Shown here piece by piece: positions 34,546-42,009 of a stretch of DNA of 64,000 bases (its first letter is position 1; each line of letters starts with the position of its first letter). Made by a program: the position numbers and the translations under genes. Source of the DNA: JBOGDS01 sp050743075. GTDB taxonomy: Bacteria; Actinomycetota; Actinomycetes; Jiangellales; Jiangellaceae. Below the pieces are notes generated by a model that was not told the DNA's origin, did not search any database, and was given only the letters and a program-made list of their open reading frames with translations. The stretch spans positions 1 to 64,000 of the forward strand of contig JBOGDS010000002.1 in the NCBI GenBank assembly GCA_050743075.1, in the 5' to 3' direction.

Positions 34546-35937
34546 GTGACGGGGGCACCGGTGCTGGAGGGCGCGACCAGCGTTCTCGATCCCCGGTTGC
34601 GGCGGCTGACCGTCGGCATCGTGGCCACGGTCGCGTTCATCGCGTTCGAGGCCATGGCGGTCGGGACGGCGATGCCGAAGGCGGTTCCGGCGCTGGATGG
34701 CATGCCGCTCTACGCGCTCGCCTTCTCCGGCTACTTCACGACCAGCCTGTTCGGGATGGTCCTGGCGGGTGAAATCTGCGACCGGCGCGGCCCCAAGCTG
34801 CCGCTGATCGCGGGTGCCGCCTCGTTCACGGCGGGCCTGCTGCTGGCAGGCGCGGCGCAGTCGATGTGGCCGTTCGTCGTCGGGCGGGCCGTGCAGGGTC
34901 TCGGCGGCGGCATCGTCATCGTCGCTCTGTACGTACTGATGGGACGCGCCTACGACGACGCGCTGCGACCCCGCATGTTCGCGGCCGTCTCCGCCGCCTG
35001 GGTCGTCCCTTCGATCGTGGGTCCGCTGATCGCCGGTGCCGTGGCCGACCACCTCAGCTGGCGGTTGGTGTTCCTCGGCATCGCGCCCCTGGTCGTCGTC
35101 CCGGTGTTGATCGCGTTGCCGTCCGTGACGGCCTACGACGGCCCGCCGCCCGCGGGGCCGACCCTGCGGCGTGGCCGCAAGCGGCTCGCGCTGGCGGCAG
35201 CGGTCGGCATGGGCCTGCTCCAGCTGGCCGGTGTCCGGGCCGACGCCGTCGCCGTCGGATTCGTGGTGGTCGCACTCGCACTGCTGGTGCCGAGCCTGCC
35301 GCGGCTGCTGCCACCGGGCACGCTGCGGTTCAAGCGGGGTCTGCCCACCGTCGTCGCGATGCGCGGTGTGCTCGCCGGAGCGTTCTTCGGCGCCGAGGCG
35401 TTCATCCCCATCATGCTGGTGCAGGAGCGCGGGCTGTCGACGACCCTCGCCGGGCTCGCCCTGACTGGTGGCGCGCTGGGCTGGTCGACGGGCTCGTGGT
35501 ACCAGGGGCGTCCGAACATGCGGACGCCGCGCTACCGGCTGGTGCGGGGAGGCGCAGCGCTGGTGGCCGCCGGTATCGCCGGGATGGGCCTCGTGCTCGT
35601 CCCAGCTGTTCCGGTCGTCGTCGCCGGCCTGGCCTGGGTCGTCGGCGCGATGGGCATGGGCTTGGCGATGGCCAGCGTCGGCGTGCTGCTCTTCGAGCTC
35701 TCGCCGGTGAAGGACCACGGCGCCAACTCGGCCTCGCTCCAGCTGGCGGACTCGATTTTCTCGATCGTCTTCATCGTGTTGGCGGGCGTGATCTTCGGCT
35801 CGACGCACGATGCTGCCCGTGAGCCGGAGACGAGCCCAGCTGTCTATGCGACGATCCTCGCCATCATGGTCGCGCTGGCCCTGTTCGGTGCGTGGGCAGC
35901 CGGTCGGGTGCGCCGCCCGCGGGAATCGCCGGCGTAG
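34546..35937 (+). CDS. MFS transporter, probable drug or metabolite exporter
   Basis: A 463-residue, 12- to 14-helix major facilitator protein. The first helix is at about 22-44. The loop 2-3 motif appears as GEICDRRGPKLPL, motif B-like GRAVQGLGGGIVIVALYVLMG follows, and WVVPSIVGPLIAGAVADHLSWR resembles motif C of the proton antiport exporters. This is the EmrB/QacA-type arrangement, so outward transport of a hydrophobic compound is most likely; the substrate is unknown. GTG 34546 is 56 bp from the divergent DUF3039 start, so the two genes share a promoter region. Confidence 0.87.
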   Translation: MTGAPVLEGATSVLDPRLRRLTVGIVATVAFIAFEAMAVGTAMPKAVPALDGMPLYALAFSGYFTTSLFGMVLAGEICDRRGPKLPLIAGAASFTAGLLLAGAAQSMWPFVVGRAVQGLGGGIVIVALYVLMGRAYDDALRPRMFAAVSAAWVVPSIVGPLIAGAVADHLSWRLVFLGIAPLVVVPVLIALPSVTAYDGPPPAGPTLRRGRKRLALAAAVGMGLLQLAGVRADAVAVGFVVVALALLVPSLPRLLPPGTLRFKRGLPTVVAMRGVLAGAFFGAEAFIPIMLVQERGLSTTLAGLALTGGALGWSTGSWYQGRPNMRTPRYRLVRGGAALVAAGIAGMGLVLVPAVPVVVAGLAWVVGAMGMGLAMASVGVLLFELSPVKDHGANSASLQLADSIFSIVFIVLAGVIFGSTHDAAREPETSPAVYATILAIMVALALFGAWAAGRVRRPRESPA

Positions 35938-35985
35938 CCGCGTCGTTGCACGTCAAGGACCTTTTGACGAGGAGTAGACGACACC

Positions 35986-36366
35986 GTGGCCACCTTGACC
36001 ATGAATAGCGAGAACCACGACGACACCGTGACCGACGGCATCGTCCTGATCGACTTCTGGGCGGCGTGGTGCGGCCCGTGCCTTCGGTTCGCTCCCGTCT
36101 TCGAGAAGGCGTCCGAGCGACATGCCGACGTGACGTTTGCGAAGGTGGACACCGAAGACCAGCGGGCGCTGTCGGCGATGTACGGCATCACGTCCATTCC
36201 CACTCTGGTGGCCTACCGCGACGGCATCCCGGTGTTCAGCCAGCCTGGCGCGCTGCCCGAGGCTGTGCTCGAGGACCTGATCGGGCAGGTACGCGCGCTC
36301 GACATGGACGAGGTCCGCACGACGTACGAGCAGCAGCTGGCCGAGCGCAACGCCTCCACCGCATGA
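35986..36366 (+). CDS. trxA: Thioredoxin
   Basis: A 126-residue thioredoxin reducing cytoplasmic disulfides. The active site WCGPC lies in VLIDFWAAWCGPCLRFAP (about residues 24-41), cis-Pro in ITSIPTLVAYRDG. The C-terminus extends about 15 residues past the usual length with a charged helix (MDEVRTTYEQQLAERNAS), a variant seen in some actinobacteria. GTG 35986 follows GAGGAG by about 12 bases. The stop codon is part of a large palindrome (36364-36412) that probably terminates this gene and the convergent sigma-factor gene. Confidence 0.93.
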   Translation: MATLTMNSENHDDTVTDGIVLIDFWAAWCGPCLRFAPVFEKASERHADVTFAKVDTEDQRALSAMYGITSIPTLVAYRDGIPVFSQPGALPEAVLEDLIGQVRALDMDEVRTTYEQQLAERNASTA

Positions 36367-36412
36367 TCATGTCGACTCTGCCTCCTCACAGGGCGGCGAG
36401 TCGACATGATCA
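36364..36412. terminator. Bidirectional palindrome with TGATCATG core, between trxA and the sigma-factor gene
   Basis: TGATCATGTCGACTC (36364-36378) is perfectly inverted as GAGTCGACATGATCA (36398-36412), with a 19-base spacer that can itself pair (GCC/GGC). The first three bases are the trxA stop codon. It lies between convergent genes, where a two-way terminator is expected. The arms share TGATCATGTCGA with the palindrome at 59060-59109. Confidence 0.7.
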
Positions 36413-36459
36413 CGGGATCGATCGGGCTCGTGGCGGCGGAGACCGTCACCGACGCAGCG

Positions 36460-37923
36460 TCACGATGTGATGCAGGGCGGCACGTCGCTGTGGACGACCG
36501 TGAACCTCTCAACCTCATCGGTCTCAGGAATCGTGAAGTGCACCCGTGCCGGGCACCCTGGCTCGCTGGCCGATCCGAACGAGATCGGCACCGGCTGATC
36601 CGGCACAACCACCATCGACGAAGGGGAGACCACCAGCCACCCCGACGTCGTTGTGGCGAGGATCTCCATGGGCTCTGCCGACTCGGTTGTGATCCAGACC
36701 GTCGCCTGCCTGCGAACCATGGTGAGGCTGTCGCACTCGTTGGCCAGCACGGGGTCGCAGTAGATGACGATGAGGTCGGGTGACGGCGGTGGCTCAGGGG
36801 TTGATGGCGGTGGCTGCGTCGTTTCGGGCCCGGGCGAGGTCGGTGGCGGCGTCGCGCTCGGTGCTGGCGTCGTCATCGGGCTCGGCGACGGCGCGCTCGC
36901 GGTTGGCGCGGGCGTCGGTGTTGGCGTCGCGCTCGGTGCTGGCGACGGGGTGAGGGTGAGGGCGGCATCGGTCGTCCCACCGATCAGCGCCATGCCGCCG
37001 ACCATCAGGGCCGCGACGCCAGCGGCCGCGACCGCGGGTGCCCGCCACCCGAAGATCATCCGCGGCATGTCGAGCGGGTTCGGGAAGCCGTCACGGTTGA
37101 AGCGGCCGGCCCGCTTGGCGATCTCGGCGTGGTAGGAGACGAGCTCGACCTCGCCGTACGCACCGAGCACGCGCTCGCGCAGCGCAGGGGGCGCGACCAG
37201 CATCGGAGTCGCGCCGAGAAGCGCGGCCGCGCTGACGTCGCGCCGCTTTCGCTCCGTACAACCTGTGCATGACTCGATGTGCCGTGCGACTCGCTTGCGC
37301 AGCAGCACGGTCATCGCACCGTCCCACCCGGCGAGCAACCCGTCGAGCGTGACGCAGTCGCGGCGCCCGGTGCGCGCAACGATCAGCGCGGCAAGGGCTC
37401 GCTCCAGCTGCTGGCGCGCTGTGGAGAGCACGGCGGCGGCAAGGTTCGTGGAGACGCCCATCGCGGCGGCAAGCTCGGGTCCGTCAAGACGATGCCGCAG
37501 GGACAGGTCGAGGACCTCGCGCTCGCGGGGGTTCAGACCATCGGCGGCGGTCCAGACGAGGGTGGTCAGCTCCTCCTGCCGAACGTCCGAGTCGAGGTCG
37601 ACGGTCTCGTCGGTCACGGCGCCCACGCCCTCGAGGGCCGCCTCGTCCAATGCCGTGGTGCGGCCACGGACTCGTACGATCCGCAGGCACTCGTTGCGGG
37701 CGATCGCGTAGAGCCATGACCGGAGCCGATCGTCCCCGCGCAACTGGCCGATGCGCTCGGCGGCGATGACGAACGTGTCCTGCACGGCATCGGCCGCGGC
37801 ATCCCGGTCGCGCAGCATGGAAGCGCAGTAGGTGAACAGCCGGTCCGCATAGGCGCGGTAGGCCTCGGCGAGCCCCGCCGGGTCCTTGGCACGCATCGAG
37901 GCCGCGATCGCGGCGTCGTCCAC
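36460..37923 (-). CDS. ECF sigma factor fused to anti-sigma-like, membrane and extracellular domains
   Basis: A 487-residue fusion. Residues 1-170 are an ECF sigma factor: region 2 (YADRLFTYCASMLRDRDAAA, SWLYAIARNECLR) and region 4 (LNPREREVLDLSLRH). A zinc-finger-like HIESCTGC segment (H-x3-C-x2-C, about 215-222) follows, as in anti-sigma factors. Next come a membrane helix (about 290-312), a 70-residue Pro/Thr/Ser linker, and a C-terminal beta-rich domain (about 390-487). A single chain thus could sense outside and bind promoters inside, perhaps after proteolysis. GTG 37923 is preceded by TAGGGT with a seven-base gap, so translation is probably leaderless. An IS110 element starts within about 50 bp of the start. 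Confidence 0.88.
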   Translation of the reverse strand: MDDAAIAASMRAKDPAGLAEAYRAYADRLFTYCASMLRDRDAAADAVQDTFVIAAERIGQLRGDDRLRSWLYAIARNECLRIVRVRGRTTALDEAALEGVGAVTDETVDLDSDVRQEELTTLVWTAADGLNPREREVLDLSLRHRLDGPELAAAMGVSTNLAAAVLSTARQQLERALAALIVARTGRRDCVTLDGLLAGWDGAMTVLLRKRVARHIESCTGCTERKRRDVSAAALLGATPMLVAPPALRERVLGAYGEVELVSYHAEIAKRAGRFNRDGFPNPLDMPRMIFGWRAPAVAAAGVAALMVGGMALIGGTTDAALTLTPSPAPSATPTPTPAPTASAPSPSPMTTPAPSATPPPTSPGPETTQPPPSTPEPPPSPDLIVIYCDPVLANECDSLTMVRRQATVWITTESAEPMEILATTTSGWLVVSPSSMVVVPDQPVPISFGSASEPGCPARVHFTIPETDEVERFTVVHSDVPPCITS

Positions 37924-37930
37924 GGTTGGG

Positions 37931-37936
37931 ACCCTA
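37931..37936 (-). promoter_or_regulatory. -10 box TAGGGT for the leaderless sigma-fusion transcript
   Basis: TANNNT with seven bases to GTG 37923. The IS110 element begins about 20 bp further upstream, so any -35 or activator sites may be interrupted. Confidence 0.5.
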
Positions 37937-38041
37937 GACGGTATGGGGGTTGATGGCTGGGGCCTCGCGCACATGTGACCGTGGGTTGCCGACGCAGGGT
38001 GGTCCTGGCCGGTAGAGCCACAGATGTGGGAGGCCCCAGTG

Positions 38042-39133
38042 ATGAGTCAGCGTACGAGTGCCGGCTTTGATGTTCATGCGCGTTCGGTGGTCGGCTGCGC
38101 GATCGATGGGCAGACCGGCGAGATTCGCCGCCGGAGGATGACGCCGGATCACAGCGAGGTTCTGGCGTGGATCAGGTCGCTGCCGGGTGCGGTGCAGGTT
38201 GTCTACGAGGCAGGGCCGACGGGGTTCGGGTTGGCCCGGTTCTTGCTTTCCGCGGGGATCGCGTGTGTGGTCGCGGCGCCATCGAAGCTGCAGCGCCCGA
38301 GCGGGGACCGGGTCAAGACCGATGCCCGTGATGCGCTGCACCTGGCGCGATTGCTGCACCTGGGTGAGATCACCGCTGTCACCGTCCCGACGGTCGAGCA
38401 GGAGGCGGCCCGGGATCTGGTACGTGCCCGCGAGGATGTGCGCGGGGATCTGATGTCGGCGCGGCACCGACTGTCGAAACTGCTGCTGCGGCAGGGAATC
38501 GTCTACTACGGCGGCAAGGCATGGACCGGGGTGCACGACACGTGGCTGCGTCAGCAGCACTTCGAGTTGGCTGGGTTGCAGGTGGCCTACGACACCGCCT
38601 ACGAGACGATGCTGATGACCTTGGCCCGCCGCGACCGCCTCGACGCCGCGATCGCGACGATGGCCGTCGACAGCCCATTCACCCCGGTGGCCACCCGGCT
38701 CGGATGTCTGCGCGGAATCTCGACGTTGACAGCCTTCGGGCTCGCGGTCGAGATCGGTGATTGGCAGCGGCTGTCCGGGCGCACGATCGGCGCCTATCTC
38801 GGGATGGTGCCCACCGAGCACTCTTCGGGCCAGAGTCGTTCCCAAGGCGGGCTCACCAAGACCGGCAACGGGCACGCCCGTCGGCTGCTGATCGAGGCCG
38901 CCTGGCATCACCGTCCGCCCTACCGCGCTCCCGGCGCGGACCTGCGCAGGCGATGGGAACGCGCACCGGCAGCGGCCAGCGCTCGAGGTCATGCCGGCAA
39001 CCGGCGACTGCACGCTCGCTGGCAGGCCTTCACCGCCCGCAACAAGACGCCGGTGATCGCCAACGCCGCGATCGCCCGCGAGCTGGCGGGGTGGTGCTGG
39101 TCACTGGCCGTTCTCGACGACGAGCCGCGCTAA
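38042..39133 (+). CDS. IS110-family DEDD transposase
   Basis: A 363-residue recombinase with the two IS110 domains. The N-terminal RuvC-like DEDD domain holds the acidic residues in SAGFDVHARSVVGCAID, VYEAGPTGFGL and KTDARDALHLARLL. The C-terminal Transposase_20 domain contains LGCLRGISTLTAFGLAVEIG and YLGMVPTEHSSGQSRSQGGL, with the conserved Ser. The frame is intact, so it may be active. I chose ATG 38042; an upstream in-frame ATG at 38024 is inside the leader hairpin. IS110 enzymes are guided by an RNA made from the element's non-coding ends; the tail after 39134 would be the place to look. Confidence 0.93.
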   Translation: MSQRTSAGFDVHARSVVGCAIDGQTGEIRRRRMTPDHSEVLAWIRSLPGAVQVVYEAGPTGFGLARFLLSAGIACVVAAPSKLQRPSGDRVKTDARDALHLARLLHLGEITAVTVPTVEQEAARDLVRAREDVRGDLMSARHRLSKLLLRQGIVYYGGKAWTGVHDTWLRQQHFELAGLQVAYDTAYETMLMTLARRDRLDAAIATMAVDSPFTPVATRLGCLRGISTLTAFGLAVEIGDWQRLSGRTIGAYLGMVPTEHSSGQSRSQGGLTKTGNGHARRLLIEAAWHHRPPYRAPGADLRRRWERAPAAASARGHAGNRRLHARWQAFTARNKTPVIANAAIARELAGWCWSLAVLDDEPR

Positions 39134-39372
39134 CCCGCCGGCCGGCCACAAACGTCCGTCCGGTGATCACTGGCGGTGACGGCAGCGTTGGGAGCAACCC
39201 GCGGCACGCCCTATGAGCAATCCCCAGCCCCCGGCTGGCGATCACGCTCGATCTCTAGACCCGCGGCACCGCTCCGGCCGAACAGCCCGTCCTGCGGTAA
39301 CCAACCCGCGCATATCAGAGTGACCACGCGTCGACACCGACACGCCCGCCGCCGCCAGACCCGGACGGACCA

Positions 39373-39410
39373 GAAGCGGCGCCCCCTACGACGGTGGGGG
39401 ACGCCGCTTC
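39373..39410 (+). terminator. Hairpin in the IS110 tail
   Basis: GAAGCGGCG (39373-39381) pairs with CGCCGCTTC (39402-39410), with CCCC/GGGG inside. It probably ends the transposase transcript or forms part of a structured guide RNA. Confidence 0.45.
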
Positions 39411-39505
39411 ACCCTGCCCACTTGACAAACTGACCCACATATCAGGGCGTTCTCCTGCCGGTCGCACGGGTCGCCGCTCATCAGTTCTCCCCGTTGGGCA
39501 CGCCG

Positions 39506-39541
39506 GCGGGACCTGGCCGCCCCTCTCCGGCCAGGTCCCGC
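39506..39541 (-). terminator. Terminator of the surface-protein gene
   Basis: GCGGGACCTGGCCG (39506-39519) is perfectly inverted at 39528-39541, a 14-bp stem with an eight-base loop, 13 bp past the stop of the leftward gene at 39554. There is no U-tract. Confidence 0.75.
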
Positions 39542-39553
39542 GGAGGGTCTCGG

Positions 39554-40060
39554 TCATCTACGGCGGCGCACGACGGCGTAGGTGAGTCCGCCACCAGCCG
39601 CCAGGCCCAGGCCGGCGGCCACGACCGCGAGCAGCGCGCCATTGCCGGATGTCGGTTGCTCGGGAAGGTCAATGACCGGTGCAACGATCGCGTCGTCTTG
39701 CGCAGCGCTGTCGTCATCGCTCTCGCTCGTCGGGACGAATCCGGCAGGGTCAGTCGGGCCGTGGTGGCCACCCGACGGCTGCTGTGGCTCCGGCTCCTCC
39801 GCAGGCGGGTCGACCGGCTCTTCCGGCGGCTCCTCGGTCTCCTCGTCGTCAAGGCAGATCGGCGGGCAGACAAACTCGACGATCAGAGGCTCGTCAGGGA
39901 CGCAGTCCTCGGGGTCGGGCTCGAAGCAGAGCTCGAGGTTCGGAAGAGGTTCGACGGGTTCGGGCTCCGCCTCGATGGCGTGGGCGGTGCCGCCGGCGAG
40001 CATGGCGGCCGTGAACAGACTGACGATCACGACTGCAAGGCGGGTCAGGGTGCTGCGCAT
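39554..40060 (-). CDS. Acidic Pro-rich surface protein with a sortase-like C-terminus
   Basis: A 168-residue exported protein. A signal peptide (LAVVIVSLFTAAMLAGG...AHA, cut near 28) leads into a very acidic Glu/Pro/Asp-rich mature region with three Cys (LELCFEP, EDCVPD and FVCPPICLDD). The C-terminus has LPEQP at 132-136, then a hydrophobic helix and the tail RRRR. This is the shape of a cell-wall sorting signal, but the pentapeptide is not LPXTG, so either a variant sortase or simple membrane anchoring is possible. It resembles the LPDTG protein at 171 only in layout. Function is unknown. Confidence 0.72.
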   Translation of the reverse strand: MRSTLTRLAVVIVSLFTAAMLAGGTAHAIEAEPEPVEPLPNLELCFEPDPEDCVPDEPLIVEFVCPPICLDDEETEEPPEEPVDPPAEEPEPQQPSGGHHGPTDPAGFVPTSESDDDSAAQDDAIVAPVIDLPEQPTSGNGALLAVVAAGLGLAAGGGLTYAVVRRRR

Positions 40061-40172
40061 GATCTCTCCTCGGATCGGTGCGACGGGTTCGGCCCGCCGC
40101 TTCTCACCAGCTGAGAGATCGAAGCCCGCGCGTTCCCAACGACTTTCCGAGGAATTTCGTGACCCACGCCCT

Positions 40173-40232
40173 CCCCGTGATCATGAAGGATTCGGGGGGC
40201 CATACCACCATGAACCCTTCATGATCACGGGG
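40173..40232. repeat. Large palindrome with TGATCATG core in a divergent promoter region
   Basis: CCCCGTGATCATGAAGG (40173-40189) is perfectly inverted as CCTTCATGATCACGGGG (40216-40232), with a 26-base spacer. Unlike the related palindromes at 36364 and 59060, it lies between two divergent genes and ends one base before the TACGAT box of the IclR gene. It therefore cannot terminate either neighbour and could be an operator, or a REP-like element carried there. Confidence 0.65.
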
Positions 40233-40233
40233 A

Positions 40234-40239
40234 TACGAT
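40234..40239 (+). promoter_or_regulatory. -10 box TACGAT for a leaderless IclR transcript
   Basis: TANNNT with seven bases to GTG 40247, directly beside the palindrome 40173-40232. Confidence 0.5.
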
Positions 40240-40246
40240 CGGCGGC

Positions 40247-40879
40247 GTGGCGGCGGAGACCTCGCAGACCCTCGACCGGGGGCTGCGGCTGCTGACCCTG
40301 CTGGCGGACGCCTCCGGTGGTGTGACCGTCACCGAGGCCGCGTCCTGCTTGGGCGTCAACCGGACAGTGGTCTACCGGCTCGCGGCCACGCTCGAAGAGC
40401 ACAGCTTGATCCGGCGCTCGGACGACGGACGACTGTCGCTCGGATTCGCTGTGCTGTCGCTGGCGGCCAGGGTGCACCCGCTGCTGCGCCACGCGGCGTT
40501 GCCGGCACTCCGTGCACTGGCGGAGGACGTCGGCGCGACTGCCCACCTGACCATCGTGGACGGCGCCGAAGCGTTGGCGGTCGCCGTCGTCGAGCCGACG
40601 TGGACAGACTTCCACGTTGCCTACCGGGTCGGGTCGCGCCATGACCTGCGGCGGGGCGCAGCGGGGCGGGCCATCCTCGGTGGGCGGGCGGGCGACCCGT
40701 CCTGTGTCTCCAGTGAAGGCGAGTTGCAGCCCGGAGCGCAGGGAGTGGCGGCACCGCTGATCGGCGTGCACAGCGTGGAGGCGAGCGTCGGGGTCGTGGC
40801 CCTGACCGGGCTGGACGTCGACAGCGTCGGTCCGCGAGTGGTCGCTGCTGCGGCCGAGGTCGCGCGTCGGCTCGGCTGA
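40247..40879 (+). CDS. IclR-family transcriptional regulator
   Basis: A 210-residue regulator. The N-terminal winged helix-turn-helix (about 5-65) reads SQTLDRGLRLLTLLADASGG and VTEAASCLGVNRTVVYRLAA. The C-terminal effector domain (from about 75) is recognisable in LPALRALAEDVGATAHLTIV but is about 40 residues shorter than usual, lacking the last conserved Cys-containing region. Its ligand may be unusual or it may be a reduced form. The start GTG 40247 is preceded by a leaderless-type -10 box and by a 60-bp palindrome that it might bind. IclR regulators often control aromatic catabolism, and the homogentisate genes begin 1.5 kb away, but the link is inference. Confidence 0.85.
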   Translation: MAAETSQTLDRGLRLLTLLADASGGVTVTEAASCLGVNRTVVYRLAATLEEHSLIRRSDDGRLSLGFAVLSLAARVHPLLRHAALPALRALAEDVGATAHLTIVDGAEALAVAVVEPTWTDFHVAYRVGSRHDLRRGAAGRAILGGRAGDPSCVSSEGELQPGAQGVAAPLIGVHSVEASVGVVALTGLDVDSVGPRVVAAAAEVARRLG

Positions 40880-40885
40880 GCAGGC

Positions 40886-41371
40886 TCAGCTGATCGTGAC
40901 CATGACTTCCTCGGAGATGAGGAAGTCGCCCTCGATCGTGGCGACGACGCGCCACACGTGCTCGCCTTCACGGCCGGACTGCACGTACGTCGAGAAGGTG
41001 CCGTCCGCAGCGGTCTCCGCGGTGATCGGTGCCCGGTCCCCGCCCGGAAAAGTCTCGAAGTCCCCGCCGTCGACGCTCCGTTCGACGGTCAACGTCACCC
41101 CCGCGACGGGTGGCTGCAGGGTCCCGGCGAGATCGATCCGCTCGCCCGAGGCGACCGCGGTCTGAGCTGAGGTCAGCGAGATCTCGTTCTGCGGCGACGG
41201 GCTCTCCGACGGGCTCCCGCTGGGGGCGCCGAGGGGTGGGTTCTGCGTCGTGGGCGCCGCCTCCGGGTCACCACCCGCCGCGGCGCCCGCGATCGCCCCG
41301 CCGGCGAAGCCGACGACGGCGGCCAGGACGAGGGCGCCGACAGCGGCGCCGGGCGTGGCATGAGTGGACAT
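40886..41371 (-). CDS. Secreted or membrane-anchored beta-sandwich protein
   Basis: A 161-residue protein starting at ATG 41371. Residues 10-33 form a hydrophobic, Gly/Ala-rich signal or anchor. A Pro/Ser/Thr linker (about 35-62) follows. The rest, beginning ISLTSAQTAVASGERIDLAG and containing GVTLTVERSVDGGDFETF, is a typical Ig-like or bacterial surface beta-sandwich. No lipobox or enzyme motif is seen. The gene is close behind the Lrp-type regulator on the same strand (10 bp), so they may be cotranscribed. Confidence 0.72.
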   Translation of the reverse strand: MSTHATPGAAVGALVLAAVVGFAGGAIAGAAAGGDPEAAPTTQNPPLGAPSGSPSESPSPQNEISLTSAQTAVASGERIDLAGTLQPPVAGVTLTVERSVDGGDFETFPGGDRAPITAETAADGTFSTYVQSGREGEHVWRVVATIEGDFLISEEVMVTIS

Positions 41372-41381
41372 CGCCGTACAT

Positions 41382-41888
41382 TCAACCGGCCCGACCCCCA
41401 CCGTCCGCAAGGGGGTGCCGCTGCGATGTGTGCGCAGCGGCGCTGACCAGTGGGAGCACCCGCAGTGGTACGACGGTCGAGAGTGCGATCAGGGTCGACG
41501 TGCGCAAGATGTCCGCGTCGCCGACCAGGTCGTCGATGACCCGCTGCAGGTCGTCGTTGTCCCGGGCGACGATCCGGCAGAGGAGGTCGCCCTGCCCGGT
41601 GATGGTGTGGACCTCGAGCACCTCCGGGATGCGGGCCAGGTGCTCGGCCACCGAGCTGCGACCGCCCTGGCGGATCTCCAACGTAGCGAATGCGGCCACG
41701 CGGTAGCCCATGGCCGCCGGATCCAGGCTGGGCGCGAAGGAGCGGATGACGCCGGCGGCGCTGAGCTTGTCCAGCCTGGCCTGGACCGTCCCCCTGGCCA
41801 CGCCGAGCCGGCGCGACGCCTCCAGAACCCCGACCCGCGGCTCGTCGGTGTACAGCCTCAGAATCCGGGCGTCGAGTTCGTCGAGCAT
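41382..41888 (-). CDS. Lrp/AsnC-family regulator, divergent from hppD
   Basis: A 168-residue regulator. The N-terminal helix-turn-helix reads LDELDARILRLYTDEPRVGV and EASRRLGVARGTVQARLDKL; the C-terminal ligand-binding (RAM) domain contains VLEVHTITGQGDLLCRIVAR. ATG 41888 has GGAG at 12-15 bases upstream. Lrp-type proteins next to hppD commonly sense aromatic amino acids or their keto acids and control the divergent catabolic gene; here the shared 121-bp region holds a weak palindrome at 41900-41919. Binding of tyrosine or 4-hydroxyphenylpyruvate is inference. Confidence 0.9.
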   Translation of the reverse strand: MLDELDARILRLYTDEPRVGVLEASRRLGVARGTVQARLDKLSAAGVIRSFAPSLDPAAMGYRVAAFATLEIRQGGRSSVAEHLARIPEVLEVHTITGQGDLLCRIVARDNDDLQRVIDDLVGDADILRTSTLIALSTVVPLRVLPLVSAAAHTSQRHPLADGGGRAG

Positions 41889-41899
41889 GGTCTGGTCTC

Positions 41900-41919
41900 C
41901 TATACAAGATGTCCAATAG
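41900..41919. promoter_or_regulatory. Candidate operator for the Lrp-type regulator
   Basis: CTATACAAGATGTCCAATAG is an imperfect palindrome (outer CTAT/ATAG, inner partial match) in the region shared by the regulator and hppD. It is AT-richer than its surroundings, typical for Lrp-family sites. TATAGG within it on the minus strand may be part of the regulator's promoter. Confidence 0.35.
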
Positions 41920-42009
41920 AACACGAAGCAGGGTGCTCAGAACGTACACCGTGCTCAGCTTGCCTGGCCTGTCTTGCCCATAGTGCCACGACGGCGGCAC
42001 AGTCCGGAG

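Larger units (their letters stand above)
37957..39450 (+). mobile_element. IS110-family insertion sequence (approximate limits)
   Basis: The transposase gene fills most of the element. A hairpin CTGGGGCCTC/GAGGCCCCAG (37957-37966 and 38030-38039) frames the 5' leader, ending just before the ATG. After the transposase, a 240-bp non-coding tail carries a GAAGCGGCG/CGCCGCTTC hairpin. IS110 elements lack terminal inverted repeats, so both limits are estimates; ACATATCAGGGCG near 39440 may mark the right end, and GCATATCAGAGTG at 39310-39322 is a similar string. Confidence 0.5.
39134..39553. other. Non-coding tail of IS110 and intergenic region
   Basis: A 420-bp stretch without a gene. It holds the right end of the IS110 element (possible bridge-RNA region), a hairpin at 39373-39410, a repeated CATATCAG string, and the terminator of the leftward surface-protein gene at 39506-39541. 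Confidence 0.5.

Noticed and set aside
37957..39450. Terminal inverted repeats of the insertion sequence
   Set aside because: The CTGGGGCCTC/GAGGCCCCAG pair lies wholly in the 5' leader of the transposase, not at opposite ends. IS110 elements normally lack such repeats.
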